64,000 nucleotides of DNA from Campylobacter lari (GTDB taxonomy: Bacteria; Campylobacterota; Campylobacteria; Campylobacterales; Campylobacteraceae). The position numbers were made by a program, and so were the translations under genes. Positions 1 through 12,123 of this stretch are shown one piece after another. The first letter of the stretch is position 1. Each line of letters opens with the position of its first letter. The notes under the pieces were generated by a model. That model was not told the DNA's origin, made no database searches, and saw only the letters and a list, made by a program, of their open reading frames with translations. Location of the stretch: assembly GCF_900638335.1 (NCBI RefSeq), contig NZ_LR134508.1:1116001-1180000 (forward strand), read 5' to 3'.

Positions 1-2543
<2,543 letters not shown>

Positions 2544-2544
<1 letters not shown>

Positions 2545-2651
2545 TATTTATCCTTAAATTTTTTAACCAAATAAAACAAAAAAAGCGTGATAAATAAAAA
2601 GCCTAATAAAGTAATCACTACCACGCTAAAAGGTAAAGCTTGCTCAAACAT
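2544..2651 (-). CDS. 35-aa single-pass membrane microprotein
   Basis: A short ORF between ileS and gatA. The ATG at 2649-2651 lies inside the last codons of ileS (8-base overlap), and its stop shares a base with the gatA ATG (TAATG). The peptide begins [18 protein letters not shown], continues as one hydrophobic helix of about 22 residues, and ends in a basic tail, YLVKKFKDK, so an N-out/C-in topology is predicted. I recall a small membrane protein gene at the same place in C. jejuni (Cj1060c). Function is unknown. The tight overlaps on both sides and the clean hydrophobic segment argue that it is translated and not a chance ORF. Confidence 0.72.
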
Positions 2652-5409
2652 TTTTTGTTTTTTCCACACTATTACATCTTGGACATAAACATTCTTCTTC
2701 TTTTGCTAAAAACTTCCAGCATCTTGGACACTTGTGCAATGAAGAACACACAATTTTAAAACTATGATCATCTATTTTAAACTCACTCAAAGCTTCTTTA
2801 TCATCTAAGCTTTCTACCGAGCTTACCATAAACCAATCAGCTACTTCCTCAATATCTTCACTCAAAAGCTCATTTGCACTTGTTTGCAAACTTAACTCTA
2901 GGGTTGATTTGATGATTTTGTCTTTTTTTAATACATCAACAAGCTCAAAGAATTTTTCTCTTGATTTTATAAATAATTCATCCTCGATTTTATATTCATA
3001 ATCAAATCCATTTTTTAACACCAAATCAAACACATCTTTAGCATTTTCTTTAATAGCTACATTTGCATGCTCTAATGCTTCATCTATGGTATAAGTTAAA
3101 CTTGGAGCTAAAAGCGCAAAAAGTTTTCTAGTTATTAGCACCATAGCACTTTGCGCGCTTACTCTTTTTATATCATCTTTTGCATTACAATATAATCTAT
3201 CCTTGCACACATCTAAGTAAATTCCACTTAAATCTGCACTTAAGAAATTTAAAAGCACACTAAAGCCTTTTGCAAATTCATATTTTTCAAAAGCAGCTTC
3301 ACATGCTTCAAAAGCAACTTTTGCACGCATTAAAATCCACTTATCTAAAAGTGTGAAATTTTTTGTTTCTAAAAATTCCATATCATTAGTATTTGCAAGT
3401 AAAAATCTTATAGTATTTCTTATCTTTCTATACTGCTCGCTTACTTGTTTTAAGATATTATCAGAAATTTTTAAGTCCGTTGAATAATCACTAAGCATTA
3501 TCCAAAGTCTTAAAATTTCTACCCCATAATTTTTAGCTACATTTTGAGGTAAGATCACATTGCCTTTTGATTTACTCATTTTTTGACCTTTCTCATCTAC
3601 GGTAAAGCCATGAGTAAGTATGTTTTTATATGGGGTTTTGTGATTAATCGCAGTGGAAATTAAAAGCGAGCTTTGAAACCATCCACGGTGCTGGTCACTT
3701 CCTTCAAGATACATTGAAGCTTGATATTCTCCTGCGTCATATCTAGCCGAGTTTAACACTGCTTCCCAAGTACTACCACTATCAAACCAAACATCTAAAA
3801 TATCATAAACTTTTTCTAAATTATTTGGATCATATTTGCTATTTGGCGGTAATAAATCTTTTATTTCTAAATCCCACCACGCATCAGCTCCATTTGCTTC
3901 AAAAATTCCCACTAAATGATCTAAAACATCATCATCAAAAATCACTTCTTTGGTGTTCTTATCTCTAAAAAACGCTATAGGCACACCCCAATCTCTTTGT
4001 CTTGATATACACCAATCAGGGCGATTTTCTATCATGGAACTAAGTCTTTTTACTCCACTTTCTGGGTAAAATTTCACATTATTTAATTGTTCTAGTGCTA
4101 GCTCTCTTAAAGATTTTCCATCTAACTTTTTCTCATCCATTAAGATAAACCATTGTTTTGTAGCTCTATAAATAACCGGTTTATGCGTTCTCCAGCAAAA
4201 TGGATAAGAATGTGTAAATTTAGAACTCTCAAGCAAAGCTTCACCAAGCAATTCTAAAATACGCTCATTTGCTTTAAAAATATGAAGTCCTATAAACTCA
4301 TTTAACAAGTGTTCTGACAAAAGCCCTTTAGCTCTTAGTGTTTCATCATAACACCCACCATCATCTACTGGCATAATCACTTCAATGCCATATTTTAAGC
4401 ACACATAATAATCATCTTCACCATGGCCTGGTGCAGTATGTACAAGCCCTGTGCCACCTTCCATTAAAACATGATCGCCTAGAATAAGAGTAGATTTTCT
4501 TTGATTGAGTGGATTAATAGCACTTAAATTTTCAAATTCAGAACCTAAAAGTTCTTTTTGAATTTTTCCTTGAGTAAAGTTTTTATTGATCATATTTTCA
4601 AGCAAAGCTTTAGCAAAAATATAACCCTCTTCAGTGATAACATATTTTTCATTTGGATTTAAAGATATAGCTTGATTTGCTGGTAAAGTCCAAGGTGTGG
4701 TAGTCCAAATGACTGCTTTTGCTTTTTCAACTCCTAATTTTTCAACCGAAGTTTTATCAAGCTCAAATGCTACAAAAATAGAATAATCTTCTTTATCTTC
4801 ATACTCTACTTCAGCTTCTGCTAACGCACTCTTAGCAGCCCAGCTCCAAAAAACAGGTTTGCTTCTTTCTAACAAAAGTCCTTTTTTAGCGATTTTACAT
4901 AAAGCTTTGTAAATATCTGCCTCAAAAGCATTTTTCATAGTCAAGTATGGCTCATCCCAATCAGCAATCACACCCAAAGACTTAAATTCATCTCTTTGTA
5001 TATTTACAAATTCTCTCGCATGCTCTCTACAAAACTCACGAATTTCTTTTTTGCTTAAACTTTGCTTTTTATCTTTAAGTTTAACTTCAACTTGCTGTTC
5101 TATCGGTAAACCATGACAATCCCAACCCGGAGTAAAACGCACTTTTTTACCTTGAAAATAATGCATTTTTATGATGATATCTTTTAAAATTTTATTTAAA
5201 GCATGGCCAATGTGCAAATGTCCATTAGCATAAGGAGGGCCATCATGCAAGGTAAAACTCTCACTTACCCCTTGTCTTTTTTGTTTCATTTTTTCATAAG
5301 CATAGTTGTTTTCAAACCACTTGCTAAAACGCTTAGGCTCAAGTTCTGCTAAATTTGCACGCATTGCAAAAGTAGTATTTGGAAGCAATAGCGTATCTTT
5401 ATAATCCAT
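2644..5409 (-). CDS. ileS: Isoleucyl-tRNA synthetase
   Basis: Charges tRNA(Ile) with isoleucine. Class I synthetase of 921 aa with the HIGH motif in [13 protein letters not shown], the KMSKS motif ([10 protein letters not shown]), an editing domain between them, and a C-terminal zinc finger (CPRCWK ... CPRC). The reading frame extends to a GTG at 5418, but that codon overlaps the Shine-Dalgarno AAGG. The ATG at 5409 ([14 protein letters not shown]) sits 8 bases after AAGG and is the better start. It is divergent from the CinA-like gene and first of a run with the 35-aa ORF, gatA and guaB. Confidence 0.97.
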   Translation of the reverse strand: MDYKDTLLLPNTTFAMRANLAELEPKRFSKWFENNYAYEKMKQKRQGVSESFTLHDGPPYANGHLHIGHALNKILKDIIIKMHYFQGKKVRFTPGWDCHGLPIEQQVEVKLKDKKQSLSKKEIREFCREHAREFVNIQRDEFKSLGVIADWDEPYLTMKNAFEADIYKALCKIAKKGLLLERSKPVFWSWAAKSALAEAEVEYEDKEDYSIFVAFELDKTSVEKLGVEKAKAVIWTTTPWTLPANQAISLNPNEKYVITEEGYIFAKALLENMINKNFTQGKIQKELLGSEFENLSAINPLNQRKSTLILGDHVLMEGGTGLVHTAPGHGEDDYYVCLKYGIEVIMPVDDGGCYDETLRAKGLLSEHLLNEFIGLHIFKANERILELLGEALLESSKFTHSYPFCWRTHKPVIYRATKQWFILMDEKKLDGKSLRELALEQLNNVKFYPESGVKRLSSMIENRPDWCISRQRDWGVPIAFFRDKNTKEVIFDDDVLDHLVGIFEANGADAWWDLEIKDLLPPNSKYDPNNLEKVYDILDVWFDSGSTWEAVLNSARYDAGEYQASMYLEGSDQHRGWFQSSLLISTAINHKTPYKNILTHGFTVDEKGQKMSKSKGNVILPQNVAKNYGVEILRLWIMLSDYSTDLKISDNILKQVSEQYRKIRNTIRFLLANTNDMEFLETKNFTLLDKWILMRAKVAFEACEAAFEKYEFAKGFSVLLNFLSADLSGIYLDVCKDRLYCNAKDDIKRVSAQSAMVLITRKLFALLAPSLTYTIDEALEHANVAIKENAKDVFDLVLKNGFDYEYKIEDELFIKSREKFFELVDVLKKDKIIKSTLELSLQTSANELLSEDIEEVADWFMVSSVESLDDKEALSEFKIDDHSFKIVCSSLHKCPRCWKFLAKEEECLCPRCNSVEKTKNV

Positions 5410-5482
5410 ATAATCCACCTTGAAAAATTTAAAAATAGTAAATTCTACTTAAAATACTTTTAATTTGCACTTATTTTTTTGT

Positions 5483-5488
5483 TATAAT
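5483..5488 (+). promoter_or_regulatory. -10 box upstream of cinA-like gene
   Basis: A perfect TATAAT after a T-rich stretch, 21 bases before the ATG at 5510, as expected for a Campylobacter sigma-70 promoter. No clear -35 is seen, which is usual in this genus. Confidence 0.6.
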
Positions 5489-5509
5489 CGCAAGAAAAAA
5501 AGGAAAATC

Positions 5510-6601
5510 ATGAAACATCTTATCGTCATCATAGGTAGCGAAATCATCGTTAATGAAAATTATATGCATTATATACAAGAAGAATACAAAAAACAGTTTT
5601 TAGAACTTCATGAGCTAAAATTTATAAACAAACCTGATAAAGAGCTTCCTTTTTTACTTGAAAAACTTTCTAAAGAATATGATTATATAACCATTTTTAG
5701 TATTAGCGAATACTATACAACTATAGCTAAAATCATAGCAACCTTAAATGATGATGTTTTAATCTTAGAAAATGATACTTTAGTACCTTCGAAAGCTTTG
5801 CGTGAAAAAAATTCCTTTTTAAGCTCTTTTGAACAATGCCATATTAATTTATTGAATATAAATATAGAGCAAAAATTGCCTTTGATTTTGCAAAACCCTG
5901 AGCTTGATTATGCATATTTTTGTCTTTTAGATATAGATGAAATGAGTGCAAATATTTTACTTAGCACGCTTACTACTTCGTTTGAAATTCAAACTAGCTC
6001 AAGTGCCTTGCTAGATAATCTCATTTGCATTAGAGCAAGCGCTAGTCAATATGGCAAACTAGAAGGCTTTTTAAAAGGAGTGTTTAAACTTTTTACGGGT
6101 AAAGTATTTTTAGGAAATGATCCTATTAAATTTATAGCTAAAAAACTTTTAGAAAAAAACTTAAAAATTTCCTTTGCAGAAAGTTGCACAGCTGGACTTT
6201 GCGCTTCAAAATTAGCCGAAAATTCAGGAATTTCTAGCGTATTTGAAGGTTCTTTGGTAACTTATTCTAATCGTTTAAAAAATTCTTGGCTTGGAGTGAG
6301 TAATGATACCTTAGAAAGTGTTGGAGAATATTCTGATCGTTGTATTTATTTTATGCTAAAAGGGATTTTTAAAACCACAAATTGTGATTTTGCTTTAGCA
6401 CTTAGTGGTGTAGCTGGTGAAGAAGATGATAAAAATACCAAAGCAGGTACCATCTATATAGGAGCTATGTATAAAGATGGAACATTTTTACAAGAATGCA
6501 TTCACATACAAGGGGCAAGAAACTACACAAGAGAACAAGCTAGTTTAGCTGCATATTGTTTAATGCTTAGATTAAAACCTGAAATTTTCTTTGGGGTTTA
6601 A
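5510..6601 (+). CDS. CinA-family protein (nicotinamide-nucleotide amidase-like)
   Basis: The C-terminal part (about residues 215-360) is a CinA domain, with ISFAESCTAGLCASKLAE, VTYSNRLKNSWLGV and LALSGVAGEEDD. In other bacteria this domain deamidates NMN for pyridine-nucleotide recycling. The N-terminal 200 residues sit where COG1058 (a MoCF-like pyrophosphatase domain) normally lies, but only the opening strand MKHLIVIIGSE resembles it, so that domain looks strongly diverged. The frame reaches back to 5465, but the ATG at 5510, just after AAGGAAAATC and downstream of a TATAAT, is the likely start (363 aa). Convergent with tpsB. Domain assignment is good; activity of the N-terminal half is doubtful. 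Confidence 0.85.
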   Translation: MKHLIVIIGSEIIVNENYMHYIQEEYKKQFLELHELKFINKPDKELPFLLEKLSKEYDYITIFSISEYYTTIAKIIATLNDDVLILENDTLVPSKALREKNSFLSSFEQCHINLLNINIEQKLPLILQNPELDYAYFCLLDIDEMSANILLSTLTTSFEIQTSSSALLDNLICIRASASQYGKLEGFLKGVFKLFTGKVFLGNDPIKFIAKKLLEKNLKISFAESCTAGLCASKLAENSGISSVFEGSLVTYSNRLKNSWLGVSNDTLESVGEYSDRCIYFMLKGIFKTTNCDFALALSGVAGEEDDKNTKAGTIYIGAMYKDGTFLQECIHIQGARNYTREQASLAAYCLMLRLKPEIFFGV

Positions 6602-6606
6602 TCCCT

Positions 6607-6658
6607 AACCACCAAAGTATATTTTTTAAGTGGTGGTTAAAAATACACCCCACCACTT
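6607..6658. terminator. Overlapping alternative hairpins between convergent genes
   Basis: AACCACCA (6607-6614) pairs with TGGTGGTT (6631-6638). The same middle arm, read as AAGTGGTGG (6628-6636), also pairs with CCACCACTT (6650-6658), which is coding sequence at the 3' end of tpsB. The two stems are mutually exclusive. A T-run lies in the first loop. Probably ends transcription of the CinA-like gene and tpsB. Confidence 0.5.
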
Positions 6659-8547
6659 AAATATAATTTCATTCTATGATCATCATCATATTTGTATTGA
6701 TGAACTGCTCTTGCTGCATCAAGCTTTATATAATATGCATTATTCTTATTATAAAGTATTTGCAAACCTACTGCATCTAAAAAATGCTCATCTGCTAATC
6801 TACTTCCTGAAGCTTTTTCATACCAAGCATAACCTACATCATAAAAAGGAGTAAAATAAAAATTCGTATTTGGTATATTTATTCTTATACCAAAGTTAGC
6901 TACTATGGTATTATCTCCATCACCCTCTCCATTATCATAAGCTCTTACTCCATAAGCTCCACCTAAAGATGAACTCTCAGAAGAATCTAATTCAAAATTC
7001 CCTAATACCTTTTGATAGTTTATATTTAAAGTATGCGTAATGTATTCATTAATACTATAATAATTATTCACACTAGCATTGAGTTTTCTAAACCAGCCAA
7101 AGCCATTACCATCACTTTTAGATGTATTTCCAAATATAGTAGTGCCATCATCATTAACCTTACCTACACTTACCTTAGCACTATAACTTAAAGTATTATT
7201 CTCAAAGCCTCTAAATAAACCTTCTAAACCTACACTACCTACATTAGAATGTTTATCTATACTATAATCATCAAATATATTTGAAAAAGGTTCATCTTTT
7301 AATATCTTATGATAAATACTAGAAGTAAAATATAAAGAGGAATTTGTATTAATCCATACAGGATAAGAAAAATCAACACCAATATTTCTAGAAGTACCAC
7401 TAAAGCCAACTTCTTTATAATCTCCACCTAAAGAATAAGATCCTTGAGATATGCTTGGAGTAATTTTTAAATTTCCTAAAAAGAAAGTATAACTTGCTCC
7501 ATAGTTGATTTGTCTTTCATCACTAGATTGTAAGTAAAAATTATAATAATCTCCCATATTAAATATAGAATTAAATCCCATACTAATACCAGCTCTATAT
7601 TCCCCTGCACTTTTAATACCATAATTATCAGTATATAATAATACATTAGCCTTAGTATCAGGCACTACTTCTATAACTACATCAGTTTCTCCTACATTCT
7701 CTCCTGCTTGTAAACCTGCTAGGGTTTGTACTCCATACATTTCATTGACTTTATACACACTATCTTCTATGAGTTTAGTAGAGATGATTTTACCTTTGAT
7801 TCTTTCATTAAGCTTATTTTCTATAAAATGATCTTTTATAGTAGTTTTATTCTTTATTATATACTTACCTAGTGTTCCTAAGGCTATGTTTATTTGCACA
7901 CTATCTTCAAATTCTTGTTGGGGTACATAAGCTGTTGCTGCAGGATAGCCATTAACTTGGAAATAATAAGCAATGATATTAGATATATCTTGTAAATCTT
8001 GCAAGCTAAATTTTCTAGTGCTAAACTCACTAATAAGTAATTGTAAATCCTCTTCTTTAATACCTAGTTTTTTAAAGCTAGTGTTTTCATTAGTGATAAC
8101 AAATTTATATTTGGTTATTACTTTTTTAGTGGTAGTGTTAGTTTGATTGCTTGAGTTAGTAGAGTTAGTGTTAGAACTATTATTAGTTTGATTATTTATA
8201 TTGTTTGTATTATTGCTAGTTGAGTTGGAATTATTAGCTTCATCATTTACACTAGTATTTGCTTTATCATTGTTTGTATTAGTGCTTTGATTATTAGCTT
8301 CATCTTCTTGATTTAGTTTTTCTTTTAAAGCTTTCTTTTTTTCTTCAAAGTCTTTTTTGGCTTCTTGGCTTTTTATATAATCATCTTTGGTTTTTAGATT
8401 TTCTTTGATAGCTTTGTTTTGAGGGAGGTTTCTATCAGGGGATAATTCTATAACCTTTTCTATATCATTTTTAGCTATGATAATGCTTCCATTATTAGCA
8501 TAGACTAAAGAGCTAAGTGCTACAACGCAAAGAGAGAGTTTTTTCAT
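6637..8547 (-). CDS. TpsB outer-membrane transporter (ShlB/FhaC type) of two-partner secretion
   Basis: Predicted outer-membrane pore that exports the TpsA protein encoded just upstream. The 636-aa protein has a signal peptide (cleavage near SLVYA/NN), then a charged segment. Next is a linker of about 60 residues made almost wholly of Asn, Thr and Ser (about residues 88-148), then a POTRA-like region (about 150-230, with YYFQVNGYPAATAYVPQQ). A 16-strand-type barrel rich in alternating aromatic strands runs to the C-terminal GGVYF. The ATG at 8547 follows AAGGAAAAACCATT. It is the last gene of the surface locus, 150 bases after tpsA, with a strong hairpin between them. The N/T/S linker is longer than in well-known TpsB proteins (about 550-590 aa). 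Confidence 0.9.
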   Translation of the reverse strand: MKKLSLCVVALSSLVYANNGSIIIAKNDIEKVIELSPDRNLPQNKAIKENLKTKDDYIKSQEAKKDFEEKKKALKEKLNQEDEANNQSTNTNNDKANTSVNDEANNSNSTSNNTNNINNQTNNSSNTNSTNSSNQTNTTTKKVITKYKFVITNENTSFKKLGIKEEDLQLLISEFSTRKFSLQDLQDISNIIAYYFQVNGYPAATAYVPQQEFEDSVQINIALGTLGKYIIKNKTTIKDHFIENKLNERIKGKIISTKLIEDSVYKVNEMYGVQTLAGLQAGENVGETDVVIEVVPDTKANVLLYTDNYGIKSAGEYRAGISMGFNSIFNMGDYYNFYLQSSDERQINYGASYTFFLGNLKITPSISQGSYSLGGDYKEVGFSGTSRNIGVDFSYPVWINTNSSLYFTSSIYHKILKDEPFSNIFDDYSIDKHSNVGSVGLEGLFRGFENNTLSYSAKVSVGKVNDDGTTIFGNTSKSDGNGFGWFRKLNASVNNYYSINEYITHTLNINYQKVLGNFELDSSESSSLGGAYGVRAYDNGEGDGDNTIVANFGIRINIPNTNFYFTPFYDVGYAWYEKASGSRLADEHFLDAVGLQILYNKNNAYYIKLDAARAVHQYKYDDDHRMKLYLSGGVYF

Positions 8548-8664
8548 AATGGTTTTTCCTTAATTTTTTTATTTTTATTTATTTTTTTTCTTAATTTGGC
8601 TTTTATATTTGTATTGATTAATCACAATATTGTTTAATGCAAGTATTTATTCATACTATTATTA

Positions 8665-8690
8665 TTGCTAGGATAGTTATATCCTAGCAA
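8665..8690 (-). terminator. 11-bp hairpin between tpsA and tpsB
   Basis: TTGCTAGGATA (8665-8675) and TATCCTAGCAA (8680-8690) pair perfectly around a 4-base loop, 6 bases after the tpsA stop. No run of U follows on the minus strand (UAAUAAUAG), so it is more likely an mRNA-end stabiliser or partial attenuator than a full terminator. Confidence 0.55.
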
Positions 8691-8696
8691 AGTGTT

Positions 8697-11600
8697 TTAT
8701 AATCCTCCAACCACACAAGGATTCATAGTTCTATAATTATCGCTTACTATACAAGCTTTATTTTTTTGATTTAATGAAGCTTCTTCTATTTCTTCTTGTT
8801 CTTCCTCATCATCTATAGCCTCATCACCTATAGAGTTAAAAGTAGAACTTTGTTCAAAGCTTAAAGAAAAATCTGGTTTATTATCTATTGGTGGCTCAAT
8901 TGGATCAATAGGTTTATCTGGTATATCAGGTTTATCAATAGGATCTTTGATATTTATTTTATCTATATCAACTAAACTATTATTTGGATTAGGCAATGTT
9001 CCACTAATAATAAAACCACCAAGTAATTTAAAATTATCTTGCTTATTTGCTTTATCTTTTAGAGTATTAAATTTTCCTATAGCATTGTTAGCAAGTTCAT
9101 ATTTTTCATTTGTTTGTTGATAAAGATCTAAAATATCTTTTTTTAATTGTTCTAACTTAGCTATTTTTTCCATTTGTTCTTGGATGCTCATATCTTTGTT
9201 TTCAAGATCATTAACTATACTTTCATAATCTTTCATCCAAGAGTTTAGTTTATTAAAATAATCTTGATCTTTAATAAACTTATCATATTCTTTTTTTTGT
9301 TCGTTTGCATTTTTAACTAATGTTTCTAATTCGCTCATAAAATGCTCTAACCCCTTATCATTTTCTAATTTATCTAATTGTTCATTGATTATTTTTCTTA
9401 TATCTTTTAAAGCACTAATATCATCAAATCTATGTTCATTGTTTTCATTCAATATACCATTATCTTTATAAGCTAAAAGAAAATCTATACTTTGCATAAA
9501 CTCTTCTTTATCTATAACATTAGTATCTTCTAACATTGAATATAAGAACAAAGATAAAAATTTAGCTTTTTCTTCTTTATTATCATTGTTTATATCTTTA
9601 TAAGCTTTATAAGCTTGAAGTATTTGTTTGAGTTTTTCTTTATCATTAATATTAATGATATAGTTATTTTTAATACTAGTTATGATTTTTTCAAGAACAT
9701 CTTCATATAAATCATCACTACCTAAAACAACATCAGAATCATTTGGGTTATCAGGGTTGGTTGGTGGGGTTGGTTTTTCTATAGTATTTGCCCTAGATAA
9801 AAATTCTTCATATGCACCATTTTGAGTAGAGTTATTATAAGTGTGAATGTTTATTTTATCTGAAACATAACCATTTTTATTAAAATCATTCCAGTAAGCT
9901 TGATCATTAGTTGCATTGGTTAAATCGTTTTCGTGGTGGTAGATGTGGATGTTGTTAAAAGTATATTCTGCCCTATCATTCAGTTTTTCAAAAAATTTAC
10001 CTGTCAATTGAGAATTAGGTGTTTCATTAAAATATATATTTATATTTGAAAAATCAATTGATATTTTTCCATTTTTACCAAAACGCGGATCTGGATTTAT
10101 CTCACCTATAAAAGCACCAAAACTATATGGATTAAAAATTCCTTTATTAATCTCTATTGCTATATTTTTAAAATATATTGGTAGGCCATTGTAATCATCT
10201 AATGCTGTTATAGTTCCTATAAAACCTCCTTGGCCACCTATACGTGCTTTATCTGATTGAATACTTCCTATTTCTAATTTTATATTAAAAATATTAGAAG
10301 AATCAGACGATATAAGTTGTTGGCCTATAAATCCACCTATATATCCTCTATCTGGATATTGATCCATATAAATATCTCCAACATTTACAAATATATTATC
10401 TAACACTCCTTCATAAGCAAGGGCTGCAAATCCTCCTATACTTGTTTCTGCCATAACATAATTAGAAAACTTATTATATTGACTAATATTTGTTATATTT
10501 TTCACTATTATATCTGTATATACTCCTTCATAAAGTATACCAGTAAAACCACCAGTAAGGTTCTCATTACCGCTCGATAAAGTACTTTTAATACTATTTA
10601 TATTTTCCACATAAACATTAGATATTTTCCCCCCAAAAGCACCAGCAAAACCACCAATATAGTGTCTACCTTTACCATTTATATCAATTTTTGATATATT
10701 TTTTAATGTTATATTACATACATCGCTAGATAACCATGTCCTACCTATAAATCCTCCAATATAAACACTATTTGAGACACTACTATCGTATTTTATCCCA
10801 CCACCCATATAATCAACATTGATATTTTTAAAACTTGCTCCATCAGTGATATCTCCAAAAATTCCCACATTAAGTATTTTATTATAATTTAACTCATCTA
10901 TATCTATATTAATATTTTTAAGTGTATATCCTTGTCCATCAAAAGTTTTAGCAAATTGACCACGCCCATTGCCCACTATCATACTAGTAAATTCATTATC
11001 TTGTTTTACACCATCACCGTTCAAGTCCACCCAATAATTTGCATAGTTTTGACCACTGCATACTCCATTTTTACAATTAGCCCCAAAATCTATATCATCT
11101 ACTAGTTTATAGGTATCGAAAAAAACCCTCATATTATTTTTATTTTCATTCCACCCTTTAGCAAAATGCCACCAATCTATATCAGAACCTATAGTTGCGT
11201 GTTTTTCAAATTTATCTTTAGTTACTAATTTTTTATTACCTAAATTTGTTTTATCTATGTTGTCATATTCTTGAGTAATAAAGTTAAGTTTGCCTATATT
11301 ATTGTCATAGTTATAATAAGATGTAGTAGATTGCTGTAGTGATCCTTTTACATAAGCACTAGCTATAATAGAATCTGATTTAATTCCATCTACTAATATA
11401 TTGACTTCATTCCCCACCAAATGAATTTTATCAGCTGTATTACCACTTGGATTTTTTAAAGCATCATCACCAACACCTTCATTATGCTTACCATGGATAT
11501 TACCACCATCTATACTTACCTTATTTCCTATAAGTAATACATCATTAGCATTAATATTACCCATATTTACTACATTACCTGCTTTATGTGATTTAAATAT

Positions 11601-12092
11601 AGGGGAAAAAGAAGCACCTTGTGCTTTAAATTCCTCAAAATGTTGTGCTTGTAAAGAAGTAGTCGAAGCCACAAAGCGATTAGCATTGATAGTTCCCGTT
11701 TTAGTAATGATTACCCCATTAGGATTAATTAAAAAGACATTATTACCACCTGCATTTAATACACCTTCTATGGTAGATTTATCTGTACCATGAGCAATGT
11801 TTAGGTAGTTTTGCCCACTTTGTCCTTTTCCAAAATTAACTTGAGCTTTATTACCTATACTAAAGCCACCACCCCATTGTATGACATGGTTTCCACCTTG
11901 TGTTTTACCTGTGATATCAATAGTGTTTTTACCAGTATTTTTATCAAAGTATGGACCAGATATAGTCCCACTAGTCCCATGAGTAAATTTACCTCCACTA
12001 GGTAGTTTGTTTGGATCAATTGCCATTAGTGGAGAAAATAACATTGATACCGTTACACCTGAGAGTATGATATGATTTGCTAACTTTTTCAT
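8697..12092 (-). CDS. TpsA exoprotein (filamentous haemagglutinin-type adhesin)
   Basis: Large secreted or surface protein predicted to cross the outer membrane through the adjacent TpsB. Signal peptide about 1-24. The TPS domain covers about 25-200 with its signature INPNGVIITKTG followed by NANRFVAST. Residues about 430-680 hold seven GGFIG/GGFAG-type repeats spaced about 40-45 residues apart, resembling GLUG motifs of FHA and IgA-protease-like adhesins. After a Pro-rich hinge (KPTPPTNPDNPN) comes a helical, coiled-coil-like region of about 250 residues. Then follow a second Pro/Asp-rich stretch (about 1040-1070), an acidic stretch, and a C-terminal tail with Cys1114 and Cys1126. The ATG at 12092 follows AAGGATTAATT. 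It contains a G6 run near 10629 but no long hypermutable tract of its own. Its substrate or receptor is unknown. Confidence 0.9.
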   Translation of the reverse strand: MKKLANHIILSGVTVSMLFSPLMAIDPNKLPSGGKFTHGTSGTISGPYFDKNTGKNTIDITGKTQGGNHVIQWGGGFSIGNKAQVNFGKGQSGQNYLNIAHGTDKSTIEGVLNAGGNNVFLINPNGVIITKTGTINANRFVASTTSLQAQHFEEFKAQGASFSPIFKSHKAGNVVNMGNINANDVLLIGNKVSIDGGNIHGKHNEGVGDDALKNPSGNTADKIHLVGNEVNILVDGIKSDSIIASAYVKGSLQQSTTSYYNYDNNIGKLNFITQEYDNIDKTNLGNKKLVTKDKFEKHATIGSDIDWWHFAKGWNENKNNMRVFFDTYKLVDDIDFGANCKNGVCSGQNYANYWVDLNGDGVKQDNEFTSMIVGNGRGQFAKTFDGQGYTLKNINIDIDELNYNKILNVGIFGDITDGASFKNINVDYMGGGIKYDSSVSNSVYIGGFIGRTWLSSDVCNITLKNISKIDINGKGRHYIGGFAGAFGGKISNVYVENINSIKSTLSSGNENLTGGFTGILYEGVYTDIIVKNITNISQYNKFSNYVMAETSIGGFAALAYEGVLDNIFVNVGDIYMDQYPDRGYIGGFIGQQLISSDSSNIFNIKLEIGSIQSDKARIGGQGGFIGTITALDDYNGLPIYFKNIAIEINKGIFNPYSFGAFIGEINPDPRFGKNGKISIDFSNINIYFNETPNSQLTGKFFEKLNDRAEYTFNNIHIYHHENDLTNATNDQAYWNDFNKNGYVSDKINIHTYNNSTQNGAYEEFLSRANTIEKPTPPTNPDNPNDSDVVLGSDDLYEDVLEKIITSIKNNYIININDKEKLKQILQAYKAYKDINNDNKEEKAKFLSLFLYSMLEDTNVIDKEEFMQSIDFLLAYKDNGILNENNEHRFDDISALKDIRKIINEQLDKLENDKGLEHFMSELETLVKNANEQKKEYDKFIKDQDYFNKLNSWMKDYESIVNDLENKDMSIQEQMEKIAKLEQLKKDILDLYQQTNEKYELANNAIGKFNTLKDKANKQDNFKLLGGFIISGTLPNPNNSLVDIDKINIKDPIDKPDIPDKPIDPIEPPIDNKPDFSLSFEQSSTFNSIGDEAIDDEEEQEEIEEASLNQKNKACIVSDNYRTMNPCVVGGL

Positions 12093-12123
12093 AATTAATC
12101 CTTTTTAGTTTTATCTTTGTTGT

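Noticed and set aside
8100-8300. AAT-rich stretch in tpsB as a CRISPR or tandem repeat array
   Set aside because: No constant repeat or spacer unit; it is degenerate coding sequence for an N/T/S linker.
10629-10634. G6 run inside tpsA as a third phase switch
   Set aside because: Six G is below the length that slips often in Campylobacter, and the frame is intact.
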